From the NCBI GenBank assembly GCA_050732775.1, contig JBOHRN010000002.1, positions 62,001 through 126,000 of the forward strand: 64,000 nt of DNA. The letters are read 5' to 3'. Below are positions 52,487-63,589 of this stretch, in pieces. The first letter of the stretch is position 1. Each line of letters starts with the position of its first letter. A program made the translations under genes and the position numbers. This stretch comes from JBOHRN01 sp050732775 (GTDB lineage: Bacteria > Gemmatimonadota > Gemmatimonadetes > Longimicrobiales > Longimicrobiaceae). The notes below the pieces were generated by a model. It searched no databases. It saw nothing but the letters and a program-made list of their open reading frames with translations, and was not told the origin of the DNA.

Positions 52487-53381
52487 CCTGGAGCGGGACT
52501 TCAACCTCGCCCGCTTCTTGGATTACCTGCGTTTCGAGCGCGGGCTCTCGGAGAGGACGGTCTCGGCTTACCAGCGCGATGTCACCCGCTTGGCTAGCTT
52601 TTTATCCGGCTCCGGACGACGAACTCCGCAAGAGGCCAGCAGCCGCGAGTTACGGGACTTCGTGCTGCACCTCAAGGACGCTGGGCTGGCCGCGGCGTCG
52701 ATCTCGCGGGGTGTCTCGGCGGTGCGCACCTACTTCCGCTTTCTGCTGGAGGAGGAGTTGGTGGAGAGCGACCCCAGCGAACGGATCGAGCCCCCCAAGG
52801 GTTGGAAGGCGCTCCCGCAGGCGCTGACCCAGCTGGAGGTGGAGCGGCTGCTGGAGGCGCCCGATCTAGCGCACCCCTTGGCGTGGCGCGACCGGGCCCT
52901 GCTCGAGTTCTTGTACGCCGGCGGCGTGCGGGTGTCAGAGCTGACGGGGCTACCTCTGCGCGACCTCATGTTGGACGAGGGTTTCGCCCGGGTGGTGGGA
53001 AAAGGGGCCAAGGAGCGGCTGGTACCGCTGGGGCAGAGCGCCGTGGGCGCTCTTTCGGTGTACCTTAGGGACACCCGTCCTCGCTTGGACCGGGGCAAGG
53101 GGGGCGGGCGGGTATTCCTGAACGCTCGCGGCGCTCCGCTCACCCGCCAGGGAGTGTGGAAGATCATCAAGGAGCACGCTAGCACCGCCGGGATCGAGAA
53201 GCGGGTAACCCCGCACACTTTGCGGCACTCCTTCGCCACCCACCTTCTGGAGGGGGGCGCGGACTTGGTGGCGGTCCAGGAGATGTTGGGCCACGCCGAC
53301 ATTTCGACCACGCAGATCTACACCCACGTGGACCGAAGGTACCTGGCCGAGGTACACCGCCAGTATCACCCTCGCGGATAG
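52470..53381 (+). CDS. xerD: Tyrosine recombinase XerC/XerD
   Basis: 303 residues from GTG 52470, overlapping the DedA gene by 17 nt. N-terminal core-binding domain (FLDYLRFERGLSERTVSAYQ) and catalytic domain with Arg in LYAGGVRVSELTGL, Lys in VVGKGAKERLVPLG, HTLRHSFATHLLEGGAD, GHADISTTQIYTH, and the nucleophile Tyr in that last block. It resolves chromosome dimers. It sits among housekeeping genes, with no phage genes. XerC and XerD cannot be separated by eye. Confidence 0.9.
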   Translation: MATTSDLERDFNLARFLDYLRFERGLSERTVSAYQRDVTRLASFLSGSGRRTPQEASSRELRDFVLHLKDAGLAAASISRGVSAVRTYFRFLLEEELVESDPSERIEPPKGWKALPQALTQLEVERLLEAPDLAHPLAWRDRALLEFLYAGGVRVSELTGLPLRDLMLDEGFARVVGKGAKERLVPLGQSAVGALSVYLRDTRPRLDRGKGGGRVFLNARGAPLTRQGVWKIIKEHASTAGIEKRVTPHTLRHSFATHLLEGGADLVAVQEMLGHADISTTQIYTHVDRRYLAEVHRQYHPRG

Positions 53382-53383
53382 CC

Positions 53384-53965
53384 ATGATCTTGGTCATCGA
53401 CAACTACGACTCCTTTACCTGGAACCTGGTTCAGTACCTGGGCGAGCTGGGGGCCGAGGTCGAGGTGCGCCGCAACGACGAGGTTACCGTGGAGGGGGTG
53501 AAGAAGATGGCGCCTGCGGGGCTAGTGATCTCGCCGGGCCCGCGTACCCCGGCCGAGGCCGGGGTCTCGGTGGAGGTGGTCCGGCAGCTGGGCGGTGCGC
53601 TCCCGATCCTCGGCGTTTGTTTGGGGCATCAGGCCATAGGCGCGGCGTTCGGCGGGCGTATCGTGCGCGCCCGCAGGGTCATGCACGGCAAGACCTCTCC
53701 CGTGGCTCACACCGGTGAGGGTGTGTTCCGGGGGCTCCCCACGCCGCTCACCGTGACCCGCTACCACTCCCTGGTGATCGACCCCGAGACGCTCCCCGAC
53801 CAACTGGAAACGGTGGCGTGGACGGACGAGCCGGGCTTCGAAGACGAGATTCAGGCGGTTCGCCACCGGGAGCTACCGGTCTGGGGGGTGCAGTTCCACC
53901 CCGAGTCCATCGCCAGCGAGAAAGGGCACGAACTGTTGCGAAACTTCCTAGCAAGCAGCCGCTGA
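53384..53965 (+). CDS. pabA: Glutamine amidotransferase of aminodeoxychorismate/anthranilate synthase
   Basis: 193 residues. Class I amidotransferase: ILVIDNYDSFTWNLVQYL, GVCLGHQAIGAAFGG with the nucleophile Cys, and VQFHPESIASEKG with His and Glu. It supplies ammonia to PabB or TrpE, neither of which is adjacent. PabA and TrpG are often one shared protein, so the symbol is provisional. Stop overlaps the next gene by one base. Confidence 0.9.
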   Translation: MILVIDNYDSFTWNLVQYLGELGAEVEVRRNDEVTVEGVKKMAPAGLVISPGPRTPAEAGVSVEVVRQLGGALPILGVCLGHQAIGAAFGGRIVRARRVMHGKTSPVAHTGEGVFRGLPTPLTVTRYHSLVIDPETLPDQLETVAWTDEPGFEDEIQAVRHRELPVWGVQFHPESIASEKGHELLRNFLASSR

Positions 53966-55482
53966 TGACTGCGATGATCCGCCCAACCGTTTGCCTCGCC
54001 GTGCTGTGCGGGCTAGCGCTTCCCGCCGCGGCTCAAACCGTTTGGCTGGAGGGCGGCGAGGGGGTGGCCGAAGCCGGCATGATCCGGGAGCTCTTGAACC
54101 GGGATGGGTACCGGGTGATCGACCGGGATACTGTGCTGGGCGAGTCGTTCGCGCTCGACGGTGACCTGGTGATCGTGGGCGCCGAAGTACGTATGGAGGG
54201 CCGGGTCCAGGGCTCGGTGGCCGTGCTCGGCGGAGACCTGTTCGTGCGCCCTGCGGCGCGCATCCGGGGAAGGGCGGTGGCCCTGGGGGGTGGACTCTTC
54301 CCGTCCAACCTCGCCGAGATCGGGGAAGAGAGGCCCGGCCCGATAGGTTACTGGGTAGAGATCGATACCCTACCTGGGGGCTACCGGGTACGGGTGATAG
54401 CACCCGAACTCCCGTCCGCCATCTGGTTCCCCGGCGCCTTCGGCTTCAAGCTACCCACCTATGACCGGGTAGACGGCCTCACCGTCCGGTGGGGGCCCGA
54501 GCTCCGGCTACTCTCGGGTCAGTCCCTCATCGTGCGTCCGTGGATAAGCTACAAGTCCGCGCGCGGCGCTCTCGGCGGCGGAGCCCGGCTCGAATCTCCG
54601 CTGGGGTCGCTGCGGGCGGAGGCGCGGGTAGAACGGGTCACGGAGACCCCCGACCGTTGGGTCCGAGGCGACCTGGTCAACTCCTTTGCGGCGCTAGTGT
54701 GGGGAACGGACCAGCGCGACTACTATGAATCCGACCGAGTCGTGCTCTCGCTCTGGTATCCCGCCGGGTTTACCAGCCCGGGCGGGGCGGTGAGCGTGGT
54801 ACCCAGGCTCACCTTGCTCGGCTCCCGCGACCGCTCTCTCCGCACCGGTTCGGTCTGGTCTCTTTTCGGAGCAGATGAGATGGACCGCTTCAACCGGCTT
54901 GTCGATCGGGGGAGCGTGCTCTCGCTGACACCGTCGGCCGAGCTCTTCTGGTTCGGGGGCGCCAGCACCCTCTACACGGAGCTGGTCCTGGAGTGGGGAG
55001 TTATCGAAGAGACCGGGCCGGCTAGTAGAGATAAGCTGCGGAGAGGCTTCACCCACTGGACGGCTCGCGCCGACTGGGAGGTCAACTCGGTTTCGGACCA
55101 TAAGCTCTTCCTCTGGGGATACGCCACCGGCACCTTCGGCGAGGGGCCCGCGCCCAGACAGCGCTGGAGCTTCCTGGGCTCCTCTTCTACCATCCCCCTA
55201 CGGGATATAGAGGAGCGGCTCCTGGGCGACCGGCTGGTGCTGCTCAGGACCCGTTACGAGATTCCCACCCGGCTCTTTTCGCTGCCCATCTTGGGGCCGC
55301 CCACTCTGCGGCTGCTACACGTAACCGGAAGCGCGTGGCGAACGGGAGAACCGATGCCCGGCTGGGACCAGAACGTAGGCGCGGGGATCGGTTTCTCACT
55401 ACTCTACGCGGACCTGTACGTGGACCCCGCCGCGGACCCCCCGAAGGCCCGCGTCTTGGTGGGGTTGAGCTTTCCTTTCTAG
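53965..55482 (+). CDS. Outer-membrane beta-barrel protein with bactofilin-like N-terminal domain
   Basis: 505 residues from ATG 53965. Signal peptide ends at LPAAAQ. Residues ~45-115 hold short beta-helix repeats like those of bactofilin/polymer-forming proteins (LVIVGAEVRMEGRVQGSVAV, GGDLFVRPAARIRGRAVALG). The rest is strand-rich with aromatic girdles and ends in VLVGLSFPF, a terminal Phe typical of BAM-assembled barrels. I do not know a named family with this pairing. Placed just before the Kdo/LPS cluster. Confidence 0.7.
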   Translation: MTAMIRPTVCLAVLCGLALPAAAQTVWLEGGEGVAEAGMIRELLNRDGYRVIDRDTVLGESFALDGDLVIVGAEVRMEGRVQGSVAVLGGDLFVRPAARIRGRAVALGGGLFPSNLAEIGEERPGPIGYWVEIDTLPGGYRVRVIAPELPSAIWFPGAFGFKLPTYDRVDGLTVRWGPELRLLSGQSLIVRPWISYKSARGALGGGARLESPLGSLRAEARVERVTETPDRWVRGDLVNSFAALVWGTDQRDYYESDRVVLSLWYPAGFTSPGGAVSVVPRLTLLGSRDRSLRTGSVWSLFGADEMDRFNRLVDRGSVLSLTPSAELFWFGGASTLYTELVLEWGVIEETGPASRDKLRRGFTHWTARADWEVNSVSDHKLFLWGYATGTFGEGPAPRQRWSFLGSSSTIPLRDIEERLLGDRLVLLRTRYEIPTRLFSLPILGPPTLRLLHVTGSAWRTGEPMPGWDQNVGAGIGFSLLYADLYVDPAADPPKARVLVGLSFPF

Positions 55483-55506
55483 CCTCTCCCGAGCAGTGGA
55501 GGAGCT

Positions 55507-55535
55507 TTGACATATGGCTGGGAAGCGGCTACCTT
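55507..55535 (+). promoter_or_regulatory. Promoter of the kds-lpt operon
   Basis: TTGACA (55507-55512), 17-base spacer, TACCTT (55530-55535), in the 95-base gap before kdsB. It would transcribe kdsB-pyrG-kdsA-kdsC-kdsD-lptCAB and rpoN. Confidence 0.6.
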
Positions 55536-55577
55536 TCGGGGCGTGTTGAAAGCTTACGCGCTCCGCCCCCCGCTCGC

Positions 55578-56347
55578 GTGACCGTGCGGACCCTGGCCGT
55601 GATCCCGGCCCGCCTCGGGTCCACCCGTCTCCCCGCAAAGCCCCTTCACCCGCTGGCCGGACGCCCCCTGGTCGTCTGGACGTGGAGCCGTGTGGCCGCT
55701 TGCGGTGTATTCGATCAGGTGGTGGTGGCCACCGACAGCGAAGAGGTGGCGCGGGTGGCTCGCGCAGCGGGCGCGCCGTGCGAGCTGACCTCGCCCGCCC
55801 ACCCCTCGGGCACCGACCGGGTGGCCGAGGTGGCCGAGCGTGAAGCGTACCGCGATTTTCAGTACATCGTGAACGTGCAGGGGGACGAACCGCTGGTGGC
55901 CAGCGGGCAGCTGGCGGCGGTGCTGGAGCTGGTGCGGGACGGGGGGTGGGAGGTAGCAACCGCCGCCGCGCCGCTGGAGAGCGCCGGGGAGTGGCGAGAT
56001 CCGTCGGTGGTCAAGGTAGTTCGGGCAGATGACGGCGGCGCGCTGTACTTTTCGCGGGCGCCCGTCCCCTTCAAGAGGGACGCTGAGCCCGACCAGCGGG
56101 AGTTGGCCGGTGGCGCCTGGCTCCGCCACCTCGGGGTCTATGCCTACCGGCGCGAAGCCCTCTCTCGCTGGGCCACGCTTCCCGAGGGCGCCCTGGAGCG
56201 GATCGAGCGGCTGGAACAGCTCAGGCCCCTCGCCGCCGGCCTCCGTATCGGCGTGGCCGTGGTCGAACCCGGCCCGGGCGGCGTGGACACGGCGGCGGAC
56301 GCGCGGCGGGTGGAAGCTGTGTTAACCCGGAAAGTCAGAGGCGAACC

Positions 56348-56351
<4 letters not shown>
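55578..56351 (+). CDS. kdsB: CMP-Kdo synthetase
   Basis: 257 residues from GTG 55578. Activates Kdo with CTP. AVIPARLGSTRLPAKPL is the nucleotide-binding start, then VNVQGDEPLV and HLGVYAYRREAL. The upstream open frame lies in the barrel-protein gene. It overlaps pyrG, which makes its CTP substrate, by 4 nt. Confidence 0.96.
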
Positions 56352-58023
<1,672 letters not shown>

Positions 58024-58027
<4 letters not shown>

Positions 58028-58866
58028 ACGTAGACACACCCTCTCTCTTCCGGCCGGAAGGGCGGTTTTTCCTGATTTCCGGGCCCTGCGTGCTGGAAGA
58101 CGATGCTGTCAACCTGGGGGTGGCCGAGAAGCTGGCCGGGCTCTCGCTGGAACTCGGGCTGCCCGTCATCTTCAAGGCGTCGTTCGACAAGGCGAACCGG
58201 ACCTCCGCCGGCTCGCCGCGCGGCCCGGGGTTGGAAAGGGGCCTGCGCCGGCTGGAGCGGGTGCGCCAAGAGACCGGGCTGCCGCTCCTCACCGACGTAC
58301 ACCAGCCGGACCAGTGCGCCGCCGCTGCCGAGGTGGTGGACGTGCTTCAGATACCGGCCTTTCTGTGCCGCCAGACCGACCTCTTGGAGCGGGCCGGATC
58401 CACCGGCAAGCCGGTAAACTTGAAGAAGGGACAGTGGCTCGGCCCGGACGGCGTGAAAGGCGCGGTGGACAAGGTGCGCCGCGCGGGCGCCGCGGGGGTA
58501 GCGGTCAGCGAGCGGGGCACCTTCTTCGGGTACGGAGACTTGGTGGTAGATATGCGCGGCTTTTCCCGCCTGCGCCAGAGTTGCGGCGTACCCGTGATCT
58601 TCGACGGCACCCACTCGGTGCAGCGGCCCGGCGCAGCGCTTCAAGACGGGCTGCCGGCGAGCGGCGGCGAGCCCGCCCACACTCCCGCCCTGGTACGTGC
58701 CGCCGTGGCGGCCGGGGCCGACGGGCTCTTTCTGGAGGTTCACCCCGACCCAGCGTCGGCCCCTTCGGACGCGGCCACCATGCTCCCCCTAGACCGCTTG
58801 AAACCTCTTCTGGAGGAAGCTCTGGCGGTGCGGGCCGCTCTCCACCCCGAGCGGGCGGTGGTGTAG
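58024..58866 (+). CDS. kdsA: Kdo-8-phosphate synthase
   Basis: 280 residues from ATG 58024, overlapping the pyrG stop. Joins arabinose-5-phosphate and phosphoenolpyruvate. ISGPCVLEDD, FKASFDKANRTSAGSPRG, LLTDVHQPDQC and VIFDGTHSVQRPG are family blocks. NLKKGQWLGPDGVKGAVDK holds the Asn/Lys pair; the metal class is not called. Confidence 0.97.
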
Positions 58867-59420
58867 TGAACATTTCGCCTGAGATCGCCGGGCAGATCCG
58901 GCTACTGGTCCTGGACGTGGACGGCGTGATGACCGACGGGGGCGTCTACCTGGGCGCCACCGGCGGCGGAGAGGCGGTGGAACTCAAGCGCTTCGAGATC
59001 ACCGACGGGCTCGGTGTCTACCTCCTGCGCCAAGCCGGGGTGGAGTGCGCCGTGGTAACCGGACGCGAATCCGCGGCGGTCCGTGCCCGCGCCGGGGAGC
59101 TGGGTATCTCGGAGTGCCACCAGGACGCGGGAGCCCGCAAACTACCGCTGGTAGAGGGGGTTATGGGTCGGCTGGGGTTGGAGTGGTCCGGGGTGGCTTG
59201 CCTGGCCGATGACTTGGCCGACTTGCCGGTTCTGGCCCGGGTAGGGCTCCCTGCGGCCGTGGCCAACGCGGTTCCCGAAGTGCGCGCGCGCGCCCTTTGG
59301 TTGGGGCAGAAGCGAGGCGGGGAAGGGGCGGTGCGGGAGTTCGCCGAGGCGCTACTCAAGGCGCGAGGGTGCTGGGTCACCACCGTGGACGCTTACCTCC
59401 GCTCGCGGGAGCAAGCGTGA
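58866..59420 (+). CDS. kdsC: Kdo-8-phosphate phosphatase
   Basis: 184 residues from GTG 58866, sharing one base with the kdsA stop. Small HAD phosphatase: LLVLDVDGVMTDGGVYLG holds both catalytic Asp, AVVTGRESAAVRARAGELGI motif II and ACLADDLADLPVLARVGLP the metal-binding Asp. Family GD(N)D motif is ADDLAD here. Confidence 0.95.
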   Translation: MNISPEIAGQIRLLVLDVDGVMTDGGVYLGATGGGEAVELKRFEITDGLGVYLLRQAGVECAVVTGRESAAVRARAGELGISECHQDAGARKLPLVEGVMGRLGLEWSGVACLADDLADLPVLARVGLPAAVANAVPEVRARALWLGQKRGGEGAVREFAEALLKARGCWVTTVDAYLRSREQA

Positions 59421-60415
59421 AGCGGGCGGCGGGAGTGGCGCTAGAGCCACGACCGGATGCCCTGGTGGCCGAGGGCCGCCGGGTGATCCGTATGGAGGCC
59501 AGCGCGTTGGCCGCTCTGGAGAACCGCCTGGGCGACGACTTCGCCGCAGCCGTCCGAGCCGTCCTGGCCGCCACCGGGCGGGTGATCGTCTCCGGGGTGG
59601 GCAAGTCTGGTATCATAGGCCGCAAGTTGGCGGCGACGCTCACCTCCACGGGCACGCCCGCGGCGTTCCTCCACCCGGTCGAGGCGCTGCACGGAGACCT
59701 GGGTGTGGTGGAGCGCGGAGACGTGGCCATCCTCCTCTCCAAGAGCGGGGAGTCGGACGAGTTGCACGGGCTCATCGAATACCTCAAGCGGGCCGGCGTG
59801 CGCCTCATCGCCCTCACCGGCCGCCCCGGCTCTACCCTGGCCCGGCACGCCGAGGTAGTGCTCGACTGCTCGGTGGACGAGGAGGCGTGTCCCTTGGATC
59901 TGGCCCCCACCTCGTCGACCACCGCTGCCCTGGCCCTGGGGGACGCCCTGGCGGTGGCCCTGCTCAAGGAGAGGGGGTTCGACCAGGACGACTTTGCCCG
60001 GCTCCACCCCGGTGGGGCCCTCGGCAGGCGGCTCCTCCTCCGGGTGACCGACGTGATGGTCACCGGTGACGCGGTTCCCCGCGCCAGGCCCGGAAGTACC
60101 ATGCGAGAGTGCGTGGTACTGCTGGCCGAAAAGCGAGGCACGGTGGCGGTGGTCGACGAGGAGGGGGGGATCCTCGGCGTGGTCACCGCAGGCGACCTGA
60201 CCCGGTTGATGGAAAAGACCGAACAGTTCCTCTCGCTGCCGATCTCGGAGGTCATGACCCGGGCGCCAAAGACGGTCGGGTCCGGGGAGTTGGCCGCCAC
60301 TGCGGTGGGGGTGATGGAGCGTCACGGAGTCATGGCGCTCCCCGTCCTCGACCAGCGGGGGCTGGTGGTGGGGATGGTGCATCTGCACGATCTGATGCGG
60401 GCGGGGGCGGCGTGA
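59417..60415 (+). CDS. kdsD: Arabinose-5-phosphate isomerase
   Basis: 332 residues from GTG 59417, overlapping kdsC. Makes arabinose-5-phosphate from ribulose-5-phosphate. SIS domain with VSGVGKSGIIGRKLAATLTS, PVEALHGDLG and LSKSGESDEL; then a CBS pair (VTDVMVTGDAVPRARP, ISEVMTRAPKTVGSG). Layout is standard KdsD/KpsF. Confidence 0.96.
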   Translation: MKRAAGVALEPRPDALVAEGRRVIRMEASALAALENRLGDDFAAAVRAVLAATGRVIVSGVGKSGIIGRKLAATLTSTGTPAAFLHPVEALHGDLGVVERGDVAILLSKSGESDELHGLIEYLKRAGVRLIALTGRPGSTLARHAEVVLDCSVDEEACPLDLAPTSSTTAALALGDALAVALLKERGFDQDDFARLHPGGALGRRLLLRVTDVMVTGDAVPRARPGSTMRECVVLLAEKRGTVAVVDEEGGILGVVTAGDLTRLMEKTEQFLSLPISEVMTRAPKTVGSGELAATAVGVMERHGVMALPVLDQRGLVVGMVHLHDLMRAGAA

Positions 60416-61041
60416 TCAAGAAAGCGCTTCCCGCCCTGCTAGCCATCCTCGCCGCGTGTGGAGACACGACCTCGCCGGGAAGCGGCGAGATTCCCGAGCT
60501 TCCGGCCGACCAGATCGCTTTCGGGGTGCGCCACGTGATCACCGACGAAGGGGTGCGCAAGGCGGTACTGTTCAGCGATACCGCCTTCTTGTACCAACAG
60601 AACTCGGAGGCCGACCTGCGCGGGGTGCGGCTCGACTTCTTCGACGCGGGGGGCGAGCCGGCGGGAGAGCTGACCTCTCGGACCGGGGTGTACGACTGGC
60701 GCACCGGCACCATGACCGCTAGCGGGGAGGTGATCCTGATCATCCGGGACGAGAAGGGGACCGTCCGCCGCGTCGAGACCGAGGAGCTGCACTACAGCGT
60801 GGACCAGGACCTCATTTGGAGCGAACTCCCCACCGTAATGCGGGACGGGGGCCGGGTGTACCGGGGAGAGAGTTTCGAGTCAGACGCCCGCTTCGAGAAC
60901 GTGCGCGTACGCGGCGGCACCAGCGAAGAAATAGACGGTTCTGCCACCCCGCCCGCCCCGGACATTCGGCCCGGGCGCCCGGAGCCGCTCCGCCCGGAGC
61001 GTGAAATCGAGCTCCCGGAGTTACCGATGGAGCCGCAATGA
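60412..61041 (+). CDS. lptC: LPS export protein LptC (lipoprotein-like)
   Basis: 209 residues from GTG 60412. A lipobox-like LLAILAAC (Cys ~16) suggests a lipoprotein rather than the transmembrane helix of E. coli LptC. The OstA-like beta-jellyroll strands follow: LRGVRLDFFDAGGEPAGELT and YDWRTGTMTASGEVILI. Acts as the periplasmic link from LptB2FG to LptA. Overlaps lptA by 4 nt. Confidence 0.85.
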   Translation: MIKKALPALLAILAACGDTTSPGSGEIPELPADQIAFGVRHVITDEGVRKAVLFSDTAFLYQQNSEADLRGVRLDFFDAGGEPAGELTSRTGVYDWRTGTMTASGEVILIIRDEKGTVRRVETEELHYSVDQDLIWSELPTVMRDGGRVYRGESFESDARFENVRVRGGTSEEIDGSATPPAPDIRPGRPEPLRPEREIELPELPMEPQ

Positions 61042-62405
61042 TGACCCGGCCGGGAGCTATTGCCTTCTGTTTTGCCGCGTTAGCCGTCTGGCTCCCGGCG
61101 ACTCCGCTCGCTTCCCAGGTGGACGCTGGCTCGTGCCAGCTGGTGGAGAGCCGTTTTTTCGAACGGCGGGTGCAGGGCGGCGCGTCCACCGTTTACATCT
61201 CCGGTCCCGGCACGGTGAGCTGTTCGGGCGGCGCCGAGGTACGCGCCGACAGCGCGGTGATGTACGAGCGAACGGGCGAGGTCCACCTCTTCCGCGAGGT
61301 TTTTTTCCAAGACACCGCCCGCTCGGTGGCCTCGGACCGAGCCGTGTACTACGACGCCGAGGCCCGCGTCCACGCTACCGGTAATGTGGTTTATACCGAT
61401 CTGGAGCGCGGCTCCACGCTCAGCGGGCCGGAGCTGGAGTACTTGCGCCCGACCGAAAGCAGGCCCGCAAGCGAGGTCATCGCCAGCGGCCGTCCCCGGC
61501 TCACTCTGGTGCCCGAGCGGGAGGGCGAGGAGCCCTTCCGGGTAGACGCGGACCGGGTGCGCATAGTGGGGGGAGACCGGCTTACCGCCTCGGGCCGGGT
61601 TGAGATTTACCGTTCCGACCTGGACGCTTCGGGTGCCAGCGCGTTCTTCGACGGCGGCTCCGACTACCTGGAGCTCCAGGGAGACGCCACGGTGTCGGGC
61701 GAACGCTTCGATCTGTCCGGAGAGAGGATCGAGGCCAAGGTGCCCGAGGGCGGCGTGGAGCGGGTCACGGCCGAGCGGAACGCACGCTTGGACGGCGAGG
61801 ATCTGAGGGTGGACGCAGCCGGGATCACCCTCTTCTTCGTCGAGCAGGAGCTAGCCCGCGCCGTGGCATGGGGCGAACGGCCCCTGGCCGTGGCCGAGGA
61901 GTTCCGCTTGCGAGCCGACTCACTAGACGCCCGGCTCCAGAACGAACGGCTCCGCGAGGTGGTGGCGGTGGGCCGGGCCCGGGGCGAGACCGGAGAGTTC
62001 GATCCGGAGGCCGAGGCCACGGCCGGGACCGGGGACGGCTGGTCCGACGGAGTCCCCCTAGACCGTGACTGGCTCCTGGGCGACACTATTACCGGCTACT
62101 TCGCCGAGACGGAGCCGCCCGACACCGCGGCCGCCGACAGCTCCGAGACGGTGTTGGAGCGCTTGCTCGCCAAGGGACGGGCGCGGGCCCTCCACCAGGT
62201 GGAAGACGAGGACGACGCCACTGCCCCCCCATCCCTCAACTACCTGTCGGGCAACTCCATCGAGCTCACCTTTTCGGAGGGCGAGCTCGACACGGCCACG
62301 GTGGAGGGTATGAAGCGAGGCGCATTTCTGGAACCCGCCCCGGACGAGGAGCAGACCCAGCCGGAGGAGCCAGAAGAGCCACCCGGAGAGGAGCCGGGAA
62401 GGTGA
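61038..62405 (+). CDS. lptA: LptA/OstA-like periplasmic protein, long form
   Basis: 455 residues, more than twice E. coli LptA. Signal peptide FCFAALAVWLPATPLASQ. Many OstA-type strand repeats: VRADSAVMYERTGEVHLF, SDRAVYYDAEARVHATGNV, VRIVGGDRLTASGRVEIY. A low-complexity acidic Pro/Glu tail closes the protein. It should bridge LPS across the periplasm; the extra repeats could lengthen the bridge or resemble the N-terminal part of LptD. Confidence 0.85.
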   Translation: MMTRPGAIAFCFAALAVWLPATPLASQVDAGSCQLVESRFFERRVQGGASTVYISGPGTVSCSGGAEVRADSAVMYERTGEVHLFREVFFQDTARSVASDRAVYYDAEARVHATGNVVYTDLERGSTLSGPELEYLRPTESRPASEVIASGRPRLTLVPEREGEEPFRVDADRVRIVGGDRLTASGRVEIYRSDLDASGASAFFDGGSDYLELQGDATVSGERFDLSGERIEAKVPEGGVERVTAERNARLDGEDLRVDAAGITLFFVEQELARAVAWGERPLAVAEEFRLRADSLDARLQNERLREVVAVGRARGETGEFDPEAEATAGTGDGWSDGVPLDRDWLLGDTITGYFAETEPPDTAAADSSETVLERLLAKGRARALHQVEDEDDATAPPSLNYLSGNSIELTFSEGELDTATVEGMKRGAFLEPAPDEEQTQPEEPEEPPGEEPGR

Positions 62406-63589
62406 CGGCCGATTCGCCGGGCGGAGCCGAACTCTCTAGCCTCATCGTGCTACGCTCCCTGGCGGCCCACGCGGACGAGGAAGGGGTGGTGACCCCGGAG
62501 CTACTCCTGACCGCGGTGCGCGAGGAGTACCGCCGCTGGTATGGCGAAGACGGCGATGGAGACACCCCCGCCCGCTTCCCCGCGGATGAGACGGTCCGCT
62601 ACCTAGAAGAGCACGTCCTCGGCCGACTCGAGACCGACGGCACCGTGGAGTGCTCGCGCGGCGCGGGAGGAGGGATCGGAGAGGTCCGGCTCGGCTCCTC
62701 CCTGCGCGAGCAGGCGGGGGCGAGCCGGGCGGGCCTGCTGGAGCAGCTCGACCGGTGCATCGAGCAAGCCCTGGAGCCGGAACCAGCGGAGCAGACGACC
62801 GCCGCCGCCCTGAAGGGCGGCTCCACGCTGTCGGGGAAGGGTCTGGTCAAGGTGTACCGGAAAAGACGGGTGGTCAATGAGGTGGACCTCTCTCTCGGCC
62901 AGGGCGAGATCGTAGGGCTGTTGGGGCCCAACGGGGCGGGCAAGACCACCACCTTTTACATGCTGGTGGGGCTCATCGCCCCGGACGCGGGCCGCGTATT
63001 CTTCGACGGTGAAGATCTCACCCCGGTGCCGATGTACAGACGGGCCCGCCGCGGGGTGGGGTACCTGTCCCAGGAACCGTCCATCTTCCGCAAGCTCACG
63101 GTGGAGGAGAACATCCTGGCCGTGCTCGAGATGCTCGAGCTCTCCCAGCGGGAGCGGGAGCACCGGCTGGAGCGGCTCTTGAGCGAACTGGGCATCGGGC
63201 ACCTGCGCGAGGCGCGGGCGTACTCTCTCTCCGGGGGCGAGCGGCGGCGGTTGGAGATTACCCGCGCCCTGGTGGGCGACCCCAAATTCATGCTGTTGGA
63301 CGAGCCGTTCGCCGGGGTGGATCCGATCGCCGTTCACGACATCCAGCAGATCGTGTCCGAACTGCGGCACCGGAAGATCGGGGTGCTGATCAGCGACCAC
63401 AACGTGGAGCAGACTTTGGATATTGTGGATCGCGCCTATATTATGTACGATGGAAGGGTGCGGGTGTCGGGAAGCGTGTCCGAGTTGGTCTGGAATGACG
63501 AGGTGGCCGAGATCTACCTCGGCCCCACACTCACCACCCGGATGCGCGCGCGCTACCCCGTCCCAACTGATAACAGGTCGCAGGTATGA
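62402..63589 (+). CDS. lptB: LPS export ABC ATPase LptB with N-terminal extension
   Basis: 395 residues from GTG 62402, overlapping lptA. The last ~255 residues are a full LptB: GLLGPNGAGKTTTFYMLVGL (Walker A ~176), GYLSQEPSIFRKLTVEEN, YSLSGGERRRLEI signature and MLLDEPFAGVDPIAV. The first ~140 residues form an additional helical, acidic domain. No ATG, GTG or TTG start exists close to the ABC domain, so the extension seems real. Start at 62402 is coupled to lptA. Confidence 0.93.
   Translation: MTADSPGGAELSSLIVLRSLAAHADEEGVVTPELLLTAVREEYRRWYGEDGDGDTPARFPADETVRYLEEHVLGRLETDGTVECSRGAGGGIGEVRLGSSLREQAGASRAGLLEQLDRCIEQALEPEPAEQTTAAALKGGSTLSGKGLVKVYRKRRVVNEVDLSLGQGEIVGLLGPNGAGKTTTFYMLVGLIAPDAGRVFFDGEDLTPVPMYRRARRGVGYLSQEPSIFRKLTVEENILAVLEMLELSQREREHRLERLLSELGIGHLREARAYSLSGGERRRLEITRALVGDPKFMLLDEPFAGVDPIAVHDIQQIVSELRHRKIGVLISDHNVEQTLDIVDRAYIMYDGRVRVSGSVSELVWNDEVAEIYLGPTLTTRMRARYPVPTDNRSQV

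Noticed and set aside
52470..53381. Tyrosine recombinase as a mobile-element integrase
   Set aside because: Length, motifs and the housekeeping neighbourhood fit XerC/D; no phage or transfer genes and no att repeats are nearby.
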